Shown piece after piece: positions 35,649 through 44,915 of a stretch of 64,000 bases of DNA (position 1 is the stretch's first letter; every line of letters begins with the position of its first letter). The translations under genes were made by a program, and so were the position numbers. The DNA is from Halobacteriales archaeon YIM A00013. GTDB taxonomy: Archaea; Halobacteriota; Halobacteria; Halobacteriales; Haloarculaceae. The notes under the pieces were generated by a model. That model was given only the letters and a program-made list of their open reading frames with translations, did not search any database and was not told the origin of the DNA. Location: assembly GCA_025041195.1 (NCBI GenBank), contig JAKCFM010000001.1:1798001-1862000 (forward strand). The letters are read 5' to 3'.

Positions 35649-36224
35649 TCAAGCGTTGCTGAAAAATCCCGCACGTTTTGCCTCCTCGTCGTCGGTTCCC
35701 CACGGCGGATCGAACTCCTCGATCGAGAGCTGTGGCAGATGCTTCGCACAGTGGATATACGCCTCATCGATCTCGATGACAACCCAGGATTTCGTCCGGT
35801 CGGGCGGATCAAACGCGCCTGGCGCTGATTTCTGAATCGTTGCCCGCCCGTTGATATGCAACCCGACGGTCGTCTCCCACCAGTCGACAAACAGCAGTGA
35901 TGCGTGGGGATTTTCGAGAATGTTGCCAAGCGATGCGTGAACGCCGTTGCCACGGAGCTCCGGATACGCAACCGTCCGATCGTCGACCACCCGGACGAAC
36001 CCCTGTGGTCCAAGCCGTGGCGAACAGTCCGTGTGCCCGTTTTCGTCGGCCGTCGAGAGGAAAAACAGGATCCGTTCCGCAATGAACGAACGCATCACGT
36101 CGTTTAACCGGTCGTGCATCGCGTTCTCGTAAAATGATAACGCGCGACCCGTCGTCTCGAACCGATCCTGCAAGTCGTGTTCACCATCACTCCCGGGTAA
36201 TGACCCCTTCCCCGAATCTGTCAT
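35649..36224 (-). CDS. Pyridoxamine 5'-phosphate oxidase-fold protein
   Basis: A 191-residue split-barrel flavin-binding protein. Family features are RILFFLSTADENGHTDCSPR near 50 (substrate/flavin strand), VAYPELRGNGVHASLGN near 88 and ASLLFVDW near 107, the pattern of PNPOx-like proteins that bind FMN or F420 and reduce diverse substrates. Real PNP oxidase activity is unlikely, since vitamin B6 is made by a different route in most archaea. An F420-linked reductase is possible given cofD in the window, but this is inference. Convergent with polB with a 3-bp gap. Confidence 0.78.
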   Translation of the reverse strand: MTDSGKGSLPGSDGEHDLQDRFETTGRALSFYENAMHDRLNDVMRSFIAERILFFLSTADENGHTDCSPRLGPQGFVRVVDDRTVAYPELRGNGVHASLGNILENPHASLLFVDWWETTVGLHINGRATIQKSAPGAFDPPDRTKSWVVIEIDEAYIHCAKHLPQLSIEEFDPPWGTDDEEAKRAGFFSNA

Positions 36225-36273
36225 GGATTAATTACCAAATAGAAGAATAAAAGAGTATGGTAGAGTAATCGAC

Positions 36274-37308
36274 CTACAACCAGCCCTGGTTCAACAACAG
36301 TTCGCCATTGAGCACGCTCGCACCGGCCGCCCCCCGAATCGTATTGTGTGAAAGACAGTTGTACTGGATGCCGCCCGCTGTAGCCCGAAAGCCGCCGGCG
36401 GACACGGCCATGCCGTTGCCCCGGAGTCGGTCGAGGCGTGGCTGTGGTCGGTCGGGATCATCACAGACCTCGATCAGCTGCTCGGGTGAGCTCGCCAGTG
36501 AGAGCGATGGATACTCCGTCATTGCGGCGGCTGCCGTTTCGGGAGCGATTTCGTCGTCAGTGTCCACCCAGACGTTTTCGAGATGGCCGTCGATCGTTGG
36601 AATGCGGTTGCACGACGCGGCGACATCCATTTCGTGCCAGTCGATTTCGGCGCCATCAAACGTCCCCAGGAGTTTTCTGGCCTCGCGCTCCATTTTCTGC
36701 TCTTCGCCACCAATGTGTGGGATGGCGTTGTCGATGATCTCCATTGAGCTGACGCCAGAGTAGCCGGCACCGGAGACGGCCTGTAGCGTCGAGACGGTGA
36801 CAGACTGGATATTAAACTGATCGAGGGCCGCAAGCGTCGGCACCATGGTGATCGTCGAGCAGTTTGGATTTTTCACCAGCGCGCCGTCCCAGCCGCGTTC
36901 ATCGCGTTGCACTTCGAGCACATCGAGATGTTCGGCGTTTACCTCCGGAATTGTTAGCGGGACGTCTGGTGCGGTTCGATCGTTCGAGGAGTTCGAGGAG
37001 ACGACGTATCCGGCGTTACACAGTTTGGGTTCTACTCGCTCGCCGACGCTGGATGGGAGCGAGGAAAACAACAGATCGACATCGTCATCGATTGCGTCGG
37101 GCGTGGTCTCACGTACCGTCATCGTTGCGATGTCGTCGGGAATTGGCGCGTCAACGCGCCATTTCGCCACGTCGCGGTACGGATGTCCCGCGGACTGGTC
37201 GCTCGCCGTTAGCGTGGTGATCTCGAACTCCGGATGGGGGTCAAGCAGCTGAATCAATCGCTGCCCGACCGCCCCCGTTGCGCCCAAAATGCCTGCAGTG
37301 ACAGTCAT
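36274..37308 (-). CDS. asd: Aspartate-semialdehyde dehydrogenase
   Basis: Second enzyme of the aspartate pathway, reducing aspartyl phosphate to aspartate semialdehyde for Lys, Thr and Met synthesis. The ATG at 37308 gives MTVTAGILGATGAVGQRL, the NADP-binding start; an upstream extension has no family character. The catalytic Cys is in KNPNCSTITM (about 140), the catalytic His region near RIPTIDGHLENVW (about 235), and SSMEIIDNAIPHIGGEEQK is typical of the archaeal/fungal branch. 344 residues. The gene upstream is an ABC ATPase on the same strand, 60 bp away, without obvious functional link. Confidence 0.95.
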   Translation of the reverse strand: MTVTAGILGATGAVGQRLIQLLDPHPEFEITTLTASDQSAGHPYRDVAKWRVDAPIPDDIATMTVRETTPDAIDDDVDLLFSSLPSSVGERVEPKLCNAGYVVSSNSSNDRTAPDVPLTIPEVNAEHLDVLEVQRDERGWDGALVKNPNCSTITMVPTLAALDQFNIQSVTVSTLQAVSGAGYSGVSSMEIIDNAIPHIGGEEQKMEREARKLLGTFDGAEIDWHEMDVAASCNRIPTIDGHLENVWVDTDDEIAPETAAAAMTEYPSLSLASSPEQLIEVCDDPDRPQPRLDRLRGNGMAVSAGGFRATAGGIQYNCLSHNTIRGAAGASVLNGELLLNQGWL

Positions 37309-37368
37309 TGCCAACACTGGGGGATGGACACGCAAAAACCGTTGTGTTCCATGCAATTCGACGCTGAC

Positions 37369-38310
37369 TTACTCAGGTGGCACCCCCTCGTAGGTCGCTC
37401 GCAGCATCTCGTCAACGGGAGCTGGCTCGATTCGATAGGTCAAACACGCAAGCGGAGCGATCGTTTCGAGGAGCTGCGCCGGCGGGCCACAATAGAGAAA
37501 CGAACAGATCGTTGCCGGCAGGGGAGCCGTCTCCGGGCCACTCCCGGCGGGTGGTGGAACTTCAGTGTCATGACTGACGAAATTCTCAGTCTGGAGGCGA
37601 TCGAACAGCGTCGTATCGAACGGTCGCCTGACGGTGATCGACACCTGCTTTGCCGAGGTAAACGGGAGCGACGCGGGCGTTTCCGTCCGAATACGACGCC
37701 CCGACCAGAGGACGGCAATGCGATCACAGAGTCTGACCATGCTGTCTATTGATCGTGATGAGAACAACACGGTCGTCCCTCGGCGACGCTCTTCGTCGAT
37801 GAAGCCAACGATCCGCTGGCGGGTAACCGGATCGACACCGGTCGTCGGCTCGTCGAGAATCGCCACTGCTGGGTCATGCATGAACGCCACCACGAGTGCA
37901 AGCAGTTGCTGTTCGCGTTTGTCCAGCGACTTGATTTGACGGTCCGCTTCGAGGCCGAACCGTTTGGTTAGCATATCCCGTCGATCGCCGCCGTGCACCG
38001 CCTCGTGTGCGTCGAGAATCTGGCCGACAGATGAGCGATCGTCGTAGCCGGGCGCGGCAGGCACATACCCGATCGCATCGGTTACCTCCCGCCGGCCGCG
38101 TTCGCTGTGAACGTCACAGTCGAGCACGCGAGTCGTTCCCGTTTTGGGCGATTGAAACCCCAGTATTGTTCGTATTGTCGTCGTTTTGCCGGCGCCCTGC
38201 GGGCCAAGCAGTCCGAACGCCTCGCCCGTATCGACCGAAAACGACAGCGAATCGATCCCGACATCGTTACCGTACTCCGTGGTTATCCCCTCGACCTCAA
38301 TGACTCCCAT
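37369..38310 (-). CDS. Orphan ABC ATPase with degenerate signature motif
   Basis: A 313-residue ABC-type ATPase from the ATG at 38310 (MGVIEVEGITTEYG). Walker A is GPQGAGKT (36-43), the D-loop and Walker B AVAILDEPTTGVDP (149-161) are intact, and a switch-like region SSRSIDS follows. The ABC signature, normally LSGGQ, reads SLDKREQ (128-134), so the glycines that contact the gamma-phosphate of the partner subunit are lost. The C-terminal 110 residues form an extra domain ending in a proline-rich, cysteine-containing segment. No permease lies nearby. It may work as an unusual exporter ATPase with a distant partner, or not in transport at all. Confidence 0.82.
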   Translation of the reverse strand: MGVIEVEGITTEYGNDVGIDSLSFSVDTGEAFGLLGPQGAGKTTTIRTILGFQSPKTGTTRVLDCDVHSERGRREVTDAIGYVPAAPGYDDRSSVGQILDAHEAVHGGDRRDMLTKRFGLEADRQIKSLDKREQQLLALVVAFMHDPAVAILDEPTTGVDPVTRQRIVGFIDEERRRGTTVLFSSRSIDSMVRLCDRIAVLWSGRRIRTETPASLPFTSAKQVSITVRRPFDTTLFDRLQTENFVSHDTEVPPPAGSGPETAPLPATICSFLYCGPPAQLLETIAPLACLTYRIEPAPVDEMLRATYEGVPPE

Positions 38311-38419
38311 ACCGAGAACGCCGGCAACCAATCGCAAAGAATCTTTATATTATTTTGTAAGAGCTCGCGCGAAGCCAGCAACTGGACAGCTTCTGTGCGA
38401 CACGGTGAAAACTATCCGA

Positions 38420-38608
38420 TTATTGAGCAGGGGTCGCCTGTTTTCGGGTGATGTAGCCCGCTATTCGGTTGCGAACTGATTTCGATTCGATGTTTGTGAG
38501 TTCTGTGACGAGATCTTTGTTGCGCTCGAAGTCGTCGTCGAACGCTTCAGCGTAGCGCTCTAGCAGAATTGTCGCCGTTTTCTTGACGTAGGCGGGTTTG
38601 ATGGCCAT
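38420..38608 (-). CDS. rps17e: 30S ribosomal protein S17e
   Basis: A 62-residue archaeal S17e, a small helical ribosomal protein. It contains YVKKTATILLERY and the LVTELTNIESKSVRNRIAGYI helix pattern characteristic of the family. It lies upstream on the minus strand of the orphan ABC ATPase (109-bp gap) and directly downstream of the DUF447-CitG-Dus-CofD gene run, a neighbourhood seen in other haloarchaea. Confidence 0.96.
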   Translation of the reverse strand: MAIKPAYVKKTATILLERYAEAFDDDFERNKDLVTELTNIESKSVRNRIAGYITRKQATPAQ

Positions 38609-38681
38609 AGGATCGATTCTCGTTCACGCGGCTAAAAAGGTTCGTTTCGTGGCGGTTCGGAACGGGCAGTGCCAGCAGTAC

Positions 38682-39251
38682 TCAATCGAGCGCCACTCCG
38701 TCGACGAGCGAGGTAAACCGTTCCCAGGCGGCTTGTTCTCGCGGGCCACCGCACCGTTCGACGACAGCTTTTGCGTATTCGATCCGCGCAACGATCTCGT
38801 CGGTGTCATACTCTGGAACGTCGAGTCTTGAGGCGCCAACGGTTGCCTCGATGAGTGCGTAGTAGCCGCGATTGGTCGTTGGAACGCGCTCGGTTTCGAT
38901 CCGTGCGTCGACCGGGTCGAGCCGCCAGCGCTCGAACTCGTCGGTCGTTTCGATCGAGGTGGCCGACACACGGACCCACGCGTCTGCGCTCTCAAGAATC
39001 GGCTGATGATCCGTCCGGCGCGAGCAGGCGGCTTCAACGAAATCCACTGGATCCTGTGTGAACTGGACGATACCCTCACCGGTTTCGTGAAAGCCCCGCC
39101 GGGTGCGTGTTCGGCCCCACGTTTTTGCCGTCACAGTTTCGCCGGCAAACAGCCCCAGCGCGGCCACGTTCCATTGTCCATCCGGTCGTTGGGTCGTGAC
39201 GATCGTCTCGGTGACGCCCGAAAGCGCTACCGGCCAGCCATCAACCGTCAC
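38682..39251 (-). CDS. DUF447 family flavin/F420-linked protein
   Basis: A 189-residue protein with a split-barrel-like start (PVALSGVTETIVTTQRPDGQWNVAALGLF) as in archaeal DUF447, a family related in fold to flavin reductases and PNPOx proteins. From a GTG start that overlaps the CitG-like stop by 4 bp (GTGA). The co-occurrence with CitG-like, Dus-like and CofD genes is conserved in archaea including methanogens; a cofactor or C1-related role is often suspected, but not established to my knowledge. Confidence 0.82.
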   Translation of the reverse strand: MTVDGWPVALSGVTETIVTTQRPDGQWNVAALGLFAGETVTAKTWGRTRTRRGFHETGEGIVQFTQDPVDFVEAACSRRTDHQPILESADAWVRVSATSIETTDEFERWRLDPVDARIETERVPTTNRGYYALIEATVGASRLDVPEYDTDEIVARIEYAKAVVERCGGPREQAAWERFTSLVDGVALD

Positions 39252-40090
39252 ACCGAAAGCCCCCGTTCGAGCGCGATATAGAGCCCTGCAGCGATGATGT
39301 CGGCTGTTGCACCGGGATTGATCCCGGCGGATATCAGTTCATCAGCCAGCTGCTCTGGATCGATCTCGCCGTTGCTGGCGGCCTGTGCCCGCTCCATCAC
39401 GTCGATTGCCGTTTCCTCGTCGTGTTTCGTTTCGACGAACGAGTCTGGACGCTCTGCGAGCAGCTCCAAATACGTTGTGGCCGCCCGGTCGGCGACCGGC
39501 CCCGACAGTTCGGCGAGGGAATCGGCCACGCGAAACGCGTCTTCAAAGCCGGTTGTCCACTCTCTGGCCACGAGATCGCCAGGGACGCTCAGCGCCATGA
39601 TATCGTAGAGAGTGCGTTCACGTGCTCTGATCGCTGATTCGGCGGCTGCCCCGCGGCGAACGTCGAGCGCGTCGAGATCGTCGGGTGGATCCGCAACCGC
39701 GACCTGAACGTGTTCGAACGCCCGGTAGAAATCGACGGCATCCTCGACGGTCGTGCTCGTCACCGTTTCAGTCACACGCTCTGGGGTCAGTTTCCTGGTG
39801 GTGTCTCTGGCGGTCGTACAGACCAGCGGAACGACGAGTAACAGCGCACCGAACTGGGTGTTGCCACCGCTCTGGTTTGCCATCCCGACGACGCTTCGCT
39901 CGAACGACCGCCCGACGGCCCCGCCGTTCTGCGCCAGCCGAAGGCCACCCATAGCGCTGACGGCTCCGGCCACGAACTGTTCGAATCGCAACTCGTCGTA
40001 CTCGTGTGTTCGATCGACGTTACCCGGTTTCGGTGTGCCAGTTACTTCCAGCAACAGGGCGAGCTGGGCGTTTTGTGCCGGCGATCTCAT
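39248..40090 (-). CDS. Triphosphoribosyl-dephospho-CoA synthase-like protein
   Basis: A 280-residue CitG/MdcB-like protein from the ATG at 40090 (MRSPAQNAQLALLLEVTG). Family marks are TGTPKPGNVDRTHEYD near 16 (nucleotide site), and GGNTQFGALLLVVPL near 85-100. Bacterial CitG makes the prosthetic group precursor of citrate lyase, but that system is absent in haloarchaea, so the archaeal protein probably makes a different phosphoribosyl-linked cofactor. Both ends overlap neighbours by 4 bp (Dus-like upstream, DUF447 downstream), the mark of strict co-translation. Confidence 0.85.
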   Translation of the reverse strand: MRSPAQNAQLALLLEVTGTPKPGNVDRTHEYDELRFEQFVAGAVSAMGGLRLAQNGGAVGRSFERSVVGMANQSGGNTQFGALLLVVPLVCTTARDTTRKLTPERVTETVTSTTVEDAVDFYRAFEHVQVAVADPPDDLDALDVRRGAAAESAIRARERTLYDIMALSVPGDLVAREWTTGFEDAFRVADSLAELSGPVADRAATTYLELLAERPDSFVETKHDEETAIDVMERAQAASNGEIDPEQLADELISAGINPGATADIIAAGLYIALERGLSV

Positions 40091-40845
40091 CGCTGTCGAC
40101 TCCGTTCGGTCCCAACCCACTCGGTCGTTGCGTTTGAGACGCGAGACAGGACGGCTGGCGAATCGCTCGGTCGACCAACGCTCACGGCAGTCGCCCCTCG
40201 CCCGAGATAGCTGCGGACCGACTGCCGGTCTCTGACGCCGTTGTTTGCGATCACGGCAAGCGGTGTGGCGGTTGCCACCCGTTCGATCGCGTCGGGTGAG
40301 TCCATCGCATCGAGATGGAACAGGTCGCCGCCGGCCGCGTAGACGGCGTTGGCAGTGGCTTCGAGATCGACGGTTGGGAGTTCAGCGCGGGCCTTCACAC
40401 TCACTGTCGCGCCGGTCTGGGCCGCGCGATTGACAAACGAACGCAGCCGATCGGTGTCCGCAAGCAGCGTTTCTCCCGCACCGACCGCACAGAGTTCGTC
40501 CTGTCTGCAGTGGGCGTTGATCTCAACAATTGCGTCGTGGTCGCGACAGACGGCCGCCGCCTCCTCGATCGGCCCTGGCGTCGTGCTCCGAACGTTGAAT
40601 CCGGGGGTGAGTGGTGCGTCTGCAAGCTGTGTGAGCTGCTCATCGATGAACGCGATCGGATCGTCGGGAAGAAACTCAGACCGATCGCGTTCGGTGAGTT
40701 TTCGTGCGCCGGCTCGTGTTTTCGTATCGATCGCGATTCCGCCAAGCATCGCGGCCCCAACGTATGGCGCTGCTGCCCGAGCCCAGTCGGCGTCGGACTC
40801 GCCGCTCAGACTCGCTGCAACGACACGAGGCGAGAAATTGAGCAC
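40087..40845 (-). CDS. Dus-like TIM-barrel flavoprotein
   Basis: A 252-residue TIM-barrel protein related to tRNA-dihydrouridine synthases and dihydroorotate dehydrogenases. The Dus active-site segment corresponds to VEINAHCRQDELC, keeping the Asn and Cys; SVKARAELP and VIANNGVRDRQSV mark the FMN-binding strands, and GRGATAVSVGRP the phosphate loop. It lacks the C-terminal tRNA-binding domain of true Dus proteins, so a small-molecule substrate is more likely. GTG start overlapping the cofD stop by 1 bp. Confidence 0.83.
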   Translation of the reverse strand: MLNFSPRVVAASLSGESDADWARAAAPYVGAAMLGGIAIDTKTRAGARKLTERDRSEFLPDDPIAFIDEQLTQLADAPLTPGFNVRSTTPGPIEEAAAVCRDHDAIVEINAHCRQDELCAVGAGETLLADTDRLRSFVNRAAQTGATVSVKARAELPTVDLEATANAVYAAGGDLFHLDAMDSPDAIERVATATPLAVIANNGVRDRQSVRSYLGRGATAVSVGRPSDSPAVLSRVSNATTEWVGTERSRQR

Positions 40846-41867
40846 TACTGCTCACCCACCGGTGTGTGCGACGTGGATTCGACCCGGTCGATCGCCGTCT
40901 TCACTGCTTCACAGACACGGTTCGAGGCAGCGGGGCTATCGATCGTGGTGTCGGTGTGAACCGTCGGTCGGTCGAGTTCCGTCGGGTCGTCTGCATCGAG
41001 AACAAATGCGTCGGCAAACGGGTAGGCCGCCGCAACGCCGGCGGTACTGGCCTCGTAACCTGACGCACGCATGAGTTTGTCGGCCGGTCCGGAAAACAAC
41101 TGCTCACCCACGAACGGGGACACAGCCACGACCGTGGTCCGTTCGAGTGCGCGTTCGAACGATTCCATCGCCACCATCGGGCCGATCGAGGTGATTGGAT
41201 TTGAGGGGCCGATCACCACCGGCGCTTCGAGCGCCGTGCGGACCGCCGCCGTCGGTTCTGCATCGCCAGCCCCCCGGTATTCGACAGCGTTCACCGGCGG
41301 CGTCCCACCGTTTGCGACCCAGAACTCCTGGAAATGCAGGTGGCCGTCGGGCGTGTGGAGGATCGACGCCACGGGATCGTCGCTCATCGGCAGGATTGTC
41401 CGCTCGACGCCGAGCACGTCGGCGAGCGTTTCTGTCACCGCCGTTAGCGTTTCTCCCTCCCTGAGGAGCCCTGCGCGAAGCAGATGGATCGCACGGTCCT
41501 GGTCGCCGAGTTCCATGAACTCGCTCACACCAGAAAATCGCCGCCAGTTGGTAATTTCTGGCCCGGCCGTCTGCTGGTCGTCCGGGAGATAGCGTGGCGC
41601 ATCTCCGAGACCGGCCTCGGTTCGGAGCTCCCCGAGTGCGTCGTGCGTTTCGGTACTGTCGTCGGCTATCCCCCACCACCGCTCTTGGTCGAGACAGTCG
41701 CCGTCGAGAAACAGCATGGTGTCAACGTCCGGTGAGACGAACGCCCCACCGAGAGCGACGTCGTCGCCCGTGTTTGCGATCACCGTCGTTTCTGCCGGGT
41801 CGAAAACCGACTCCGCGCCGCGGAGTAGCTTCGGCGTCCCCGTTCCGCCGGCCAAAAACGTCGTCAT
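40845..41867 (-). CDS. cofD: 2-phospho-L-lactate transferase (coenzyme F420)
   Basis: Transfers the phospholactyl (or related) group to the deazaflavin Fo to form F420-0. Starts [20 protein letters not shown], the characteristic nucleotide loop, followed by [19 protein letters not shown] near 31-50 and [20 protein letters not shown] near 120. 340 residues, normal. First gene of the operon cofD, Dus-like, CitG-like, DUF447, with stop/start overlaps throughout. An upstream frame extension exists, but the ATG at 41867 matches the family start. Confidence 0.95.
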   Translation of the reverse strand: MTTFLAGGTGTPKLLRGAESVFDPAETTVIANTGDDVALGGAFVSPDVDTMLFLDGDCLDQERWWGIADDSTETHDALGELRTEAGLGDAPRYLPDDQQTAGPEITNWRRFSGVSEFMELGDQDRAIHLLRAGLLREGETLTAVTETLADVLGVERTILPMSDDPVASILHTPDGHLHFQEFWVANGGTPPVNAVEYRGAGDAEPTAAVRTALEAPVVIGPSNPITSIGPMVAMESFERALERTTVVAVSPFVGEQLFSGPADKLMRASGYEASTAGVAAAYPFADAFVLDADDPTELDRPTVHTDTTIDSPAASNRVCEAVKTAIDRVESTSHTPVGEQ

Positions 41868-41974
41868 ACTACCACTCGTGTGGTGGGTGGGGTTAAGCGT
41901 GTGGACGGACACAGCGAGGTGGGACTACGCACACGATAGTCGGCCAGTGTTGGAGTACAGATCAATAGCTACGG

Positions 41975-42505
41975 CTATAGCCCACTGTACCTTGCGAAGA
42001 GATTGATCCGGGCAGACTCATCAGGGATCGAATCCAGCGGTCGGTCCGCAACGAGCGAGAGCGATGACTCGCCGAGGATCGGTTGCTCAAGGACGACAGT
42101 GTCATTCAACCCGAACGCACCGAATCGTGAGCGATCGACTGGAAACCAGCTCGTGGACGATTCGATTGGTGTCGGATCTGGATCGATACCATGAACGACG
42201 AGCGAATATCGAACGTCGGCCGCTGCAACCAATCGCTCGTGCACAGATGAACTAATCCGAACGTCCGACGACGCTTCCCACGACGGACAGATCCATGGAT
42301 CGATTTCTCCCTCGATATCCGGCGATTCGGTATCCAGCCATAGATCGACAGGCTGGGCAGTCCGTATCCTGTTATCCTCCTTCCATTCTAGGGTCACCAC
42401 CTTACCCACGATCCGACCGATGGGCTGGCGAGAAAGCCCACCACCACTCCAGGCGAGCGATAGCACTGAAATTCCAGTCATGAGAAATCGTCGCCGTCCG
42501 AGCAT
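41975..42505 (-). CDS. Tat-exported protein of unknown function
   Basis: A 176-residue protein with an N-terminal twin-arginine-type signal (MLGRRRFLMTGISVLSLAW, ending near residue 25) and a mature part that is mainly beta with several tryptophans (DPWICPSWEASSD and ESSTSWFPVDRSRFG). There is no lipobox cysteine, so it is likely released or cell-wall bound. No family recognised. It lies between the cofD operon and a divergent HD-domain gene. Confidence 0.65.
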   Translation of the reverse strand: MLGRRRFLMTGISVLSLAWSGGGLSRQPIGRIVGKVVTLEWKEDNRIRTAQPVDLWLDTESPDIEGEIDPWICPSWEASSDVRISSSVHERLVAAADVRYSLVVHGIDPDPTPIESSTSWFPVDRSRFGAFGLNDTVVLEQPILGESSLSLVADRPLDSIPDESARINLFARYSGL

Positions 42506-42620
42506 ATCGTGAAATTCGTGACTCCTATTGAACTGTTTACTGGTACTATCAATCTCCGCCCCCTGTGACGACGATGGGCGTGACTGCACCGTTTTTACCC
42601 CCCGCACTCGAACGTCGCGC

Positions 42621-43856
42621 ATGATCGCGGTCAAGGACAGCGTCCACGACCACATCGAGATCGATGGTATCGGTGCGGATCTCATCGACACGCCAGCGCT
42701 CCAGCGGCTGCGCCGGATCAGCCAGATGGGGACCGTCACCTACGTCTATCCCTCGGCGAACCACACCCGATTTGAACACAGCCTTGGAGTTTATCATATC
42801 GCGAGCCAGGCCGTCGAGAAGCTAGATATCAACGGCCGGACGGCCGAGACGATTCGTGCTGCCGCGCTGTTGCACGACGTTGGCCACGGCCCGTACAGCC
42901 ACAACACGGAGGCGGTGATCCACCGCCACACAGGGCGCTACCACGACGAGGTGCTGGATCTGCTTGAAACTGGAGCGATCGCGGGGATACTCCAGGAACA
43001 CGGGATCGAACCCACCGCCGTCGCGGAGCTCATTCGCGGCGACGGCCGTTACGGCCAGCTGATCTCCGGGGAGCTCGACGTGGATCGGATGGATTATCTC
43101 GTCCGAGACGCCCATCACACGGGCGTTCCGTACGGAACGATCGATCACGAGCGGTTCGTCCGCGAGCTCAGATACGTTGATGGCGAGCTCGTACTTGCGC
43201 CGGGCAACGTCCAGACCGCAGAGAGTCTCCTGCTCGCGCGTGCGTTGATGAATCGCGCGGTGTACAACCACCCAACAGCGCGGATCAGCCGGGCGATGCT
43301 CGCACGGGCCGCCGAACGGCTCATCGAGACCGGAGCGATCGACGGCACAGGGCTGCGGCGAATGGACGATCACGATCTACTCGTTACGCTGCGCTCAAAC
43401 CAAGCCACACAGCACATTGCCGATCGGCTTGATTCGCGCTCGCTGTTCAAGCGGGCGGTGTGGGCAGAGCTCGATGACGCTCCGGACGAACTGCTTGCGA
43501 GTGAATTCGACGACCGCGCTGCACTCGAAACGGAGATCGCTGAGGCGGCCGGCGTTGATCCCGCGGCGGTGATTCTTGACGTCCCACCCAGTCCGTCGAT
43601 GGCAGAATCGACGAGCCGCGTCGTCGTCAACGGCGAAATTCGACCGCTCTCTAGCCAGTCTGCGCTCGTGCGGGCGCTGCTCACCGCCCAGCGCGATCGG
43701 TGGCGCTTTGGCGTCTACACCCCGGAGGAATCGACGATTGCCGTCGGAAAGGCCACAGAGCGTGTTCTCGGACTCGACATCGATCATCTCGTCACCGATG
43801 ATCACTGGGGACGGCCTGCAACGCTCTCAGAATTCACGGAGGTGGGTGACTCGTGA
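42621..43856 (+). CDS. HD superfamily phosphohydrolase (SAMHD1/dGTPase-like)
   Basis: A 411-residue HD-domain protein from the ATG at 42621. The metal and substrate motifs are HTRFEHSLGVYHIA (about 50-63), LLHDVGHGPYSHNTEA (about 88-103) and DRMDYLVRDAHHTG (about 158), the order of the dGTP triphosphohydrolase / SAMHD1 branch. Such enzymes hydrolyse dNTPs or other nucleotides, controlling pools or limiting viruses. Its stop overlaps the amidohydrolase start by 4 bp, so the two enzymes are co-translated, which hints at a nucleotide/nucleobase salvage or clean-up pair. Confidence 0.9.
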   Translation: MIAVKDSVHDHIEIDGIGADLIDTPALQRLRRISQMGTVTYVYPSANHTRFEHSLGVYHIASQAVEKLDINGRTAETIRAAALLHDVGHGPYSHNTEAVIHRHTGRYHDEVLDLLETGAIAGILQEHGIEPTAVAELIRGDGRYGQLISGELDVDRMDYLVRDAHHTGVPYGTIDHERFVRELRYVDGELVLAPGNVQTAESLLLARALMNRAVYNHPTARISRAMLARAAERLIETGAIDGTGLRRMDDHDLLVTLRSNQATQHIADRLDSRSLFKRAVWAELDDAPDELLASEFDDRAALETEIAEAAGVDPAAVILDVPPSPSMAESTSRVVVNGEIRPLSSQSALVRALLTAQRDRWRFGVYTPEESTIAVGKATERVLGLDIDHLVTDDHWGRPATLSEFTEVGDS

Positions 43857-44896
43857 GCGAATCGATCAGCGGAACGATCCTGCGTGGCCCAGCGCTCGAC
43901 CCACTAGAGGGACGGCTCGTGATTGCGGATGGCGAGATCGTTGCGATTGAGGAGACCAGCCACAATTCGAAGCAGATCATCCTCCCGGCATTTGTCAACG
44001 CGCACACCCACATTGGCGATTCGATCGCCAAAGAAGCCGGTGCTGGTCTCAGTCTCGACGACCTGGTTGCGCCACCCGACGGCCTGAAACACCAGCTGCT
44101 CAGGGCGGCCAGCGACGAGGAACTGATCGAAGCGATGGCTCGTTCGCTCCAGTACATGCATGCGAGCGGGACAGCGCTCTTTCTGGAGTTCAGAGAGGGT
44201 GGCGTTGCGGGCATCGAGGCGATCGAGACCGCGCTTGCGGGAATGGCCATCGAGGCCGTCGTGTTCGGTCGGGAGTCGATCGACGCGCTATCGCGTGGAG
44301 ATGGCTTTGGCGCGAGCGGCGCACGCGACAACGAGTTCGACGACGCTCGGGCGGCCGCCAGAGAACTCCAGAAGCCGTTTGCCATCCACGCCGGAGAGCG
44401 CGATCCCGACGATATCGATCCGGCGTTCGAGCTCGATCCCGATCTCCTGGTGCATATGGTCCACACCCAGCCAGAGCAGTTCGACTGGCTCGCCGACACG
44501 CAGACTCCCGTCGCCGTCTGTCCGCGCTCGAATCTCGTCACCGGCGTCGGTGTGCCACCCGTTCGAGAGCTGCTCGATCACACCACCGTGGCGCTTGGGA
44601 CGGACAACGTGATGTTGAACAGCCCGTCGATGTTCCGCGAGATGGCCTACACCTGCAAGCTCTGTGACGTTTCCGCGAGGGAGGTGCTCCAGATGGCGAC
44701 GATCAACGGCGCTCGGGCGATCGGCATCGACAACTGGGCGATCGAGGAGGGCACACCGGCTGCGCTCTGTGTGCTCGACGGAACGACCGACAATCTCGTC
44801 GGGGCGCGTGATCCGGTGCGGGCAATCGTCCGGCGGGCTGGAATCAATGACGTGGAGCGGGTGGTTCTGTCAGGAGAGCGGTTATACTCAAGATAG
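43853..44896 (+). CDS. Amidohydrolase-superfamily deaminase-like protein
   Basis: A 347-residue metal-dependent hydrolase from a GTG start. Metal and substrate motifs are AFVNAHTHIGDS (about 44-55, HxH), FAIHAGERDP (about 178-187), LVHMVHTQPEQ (about 200) and the catalytic ALGTDNVMLNSPS (about 248-260), the layout of the guanine/adenosine/cytosine deaminase branch. Nucleobase or nucleoside deamination is a fair guess but the substrate is not determined. It overlaps the HD phosphohydrolase stop by 4 bp. Confidence 0.85.
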   Translation: MSESISGTILRGPALDPLEGRLVIADGEIVAIEETSHNSKQIILPAFVNAHTHIGDSIAKEAGAGLSLDDLVAPPDGLKHQLLRAASDEELIEAMARSLQYMHASGTALFLEFREGGVAGIEAIETALAGMAIEAVVFGRESIDALSRGDGFGASGARDNEFDDARAAARELQKPFAIHAGERDPDDIDPAFELDPDLLVHMVHTQPEQFDWLADTQTPVAVCPRSNLVTGVGVPPVRELLDHTTVALGTDNVMLNSPSMFREMAYTCKLCDVSAREVLQMATINGARAIGIDNWAIEEGTPAALCVLDGTTDNLVGARDPVRAIVRRAGINDVERVVLSGERLYSR

Positions 44897-44915
44897 CCGC
44901 TTCGAATCTGCTGAA

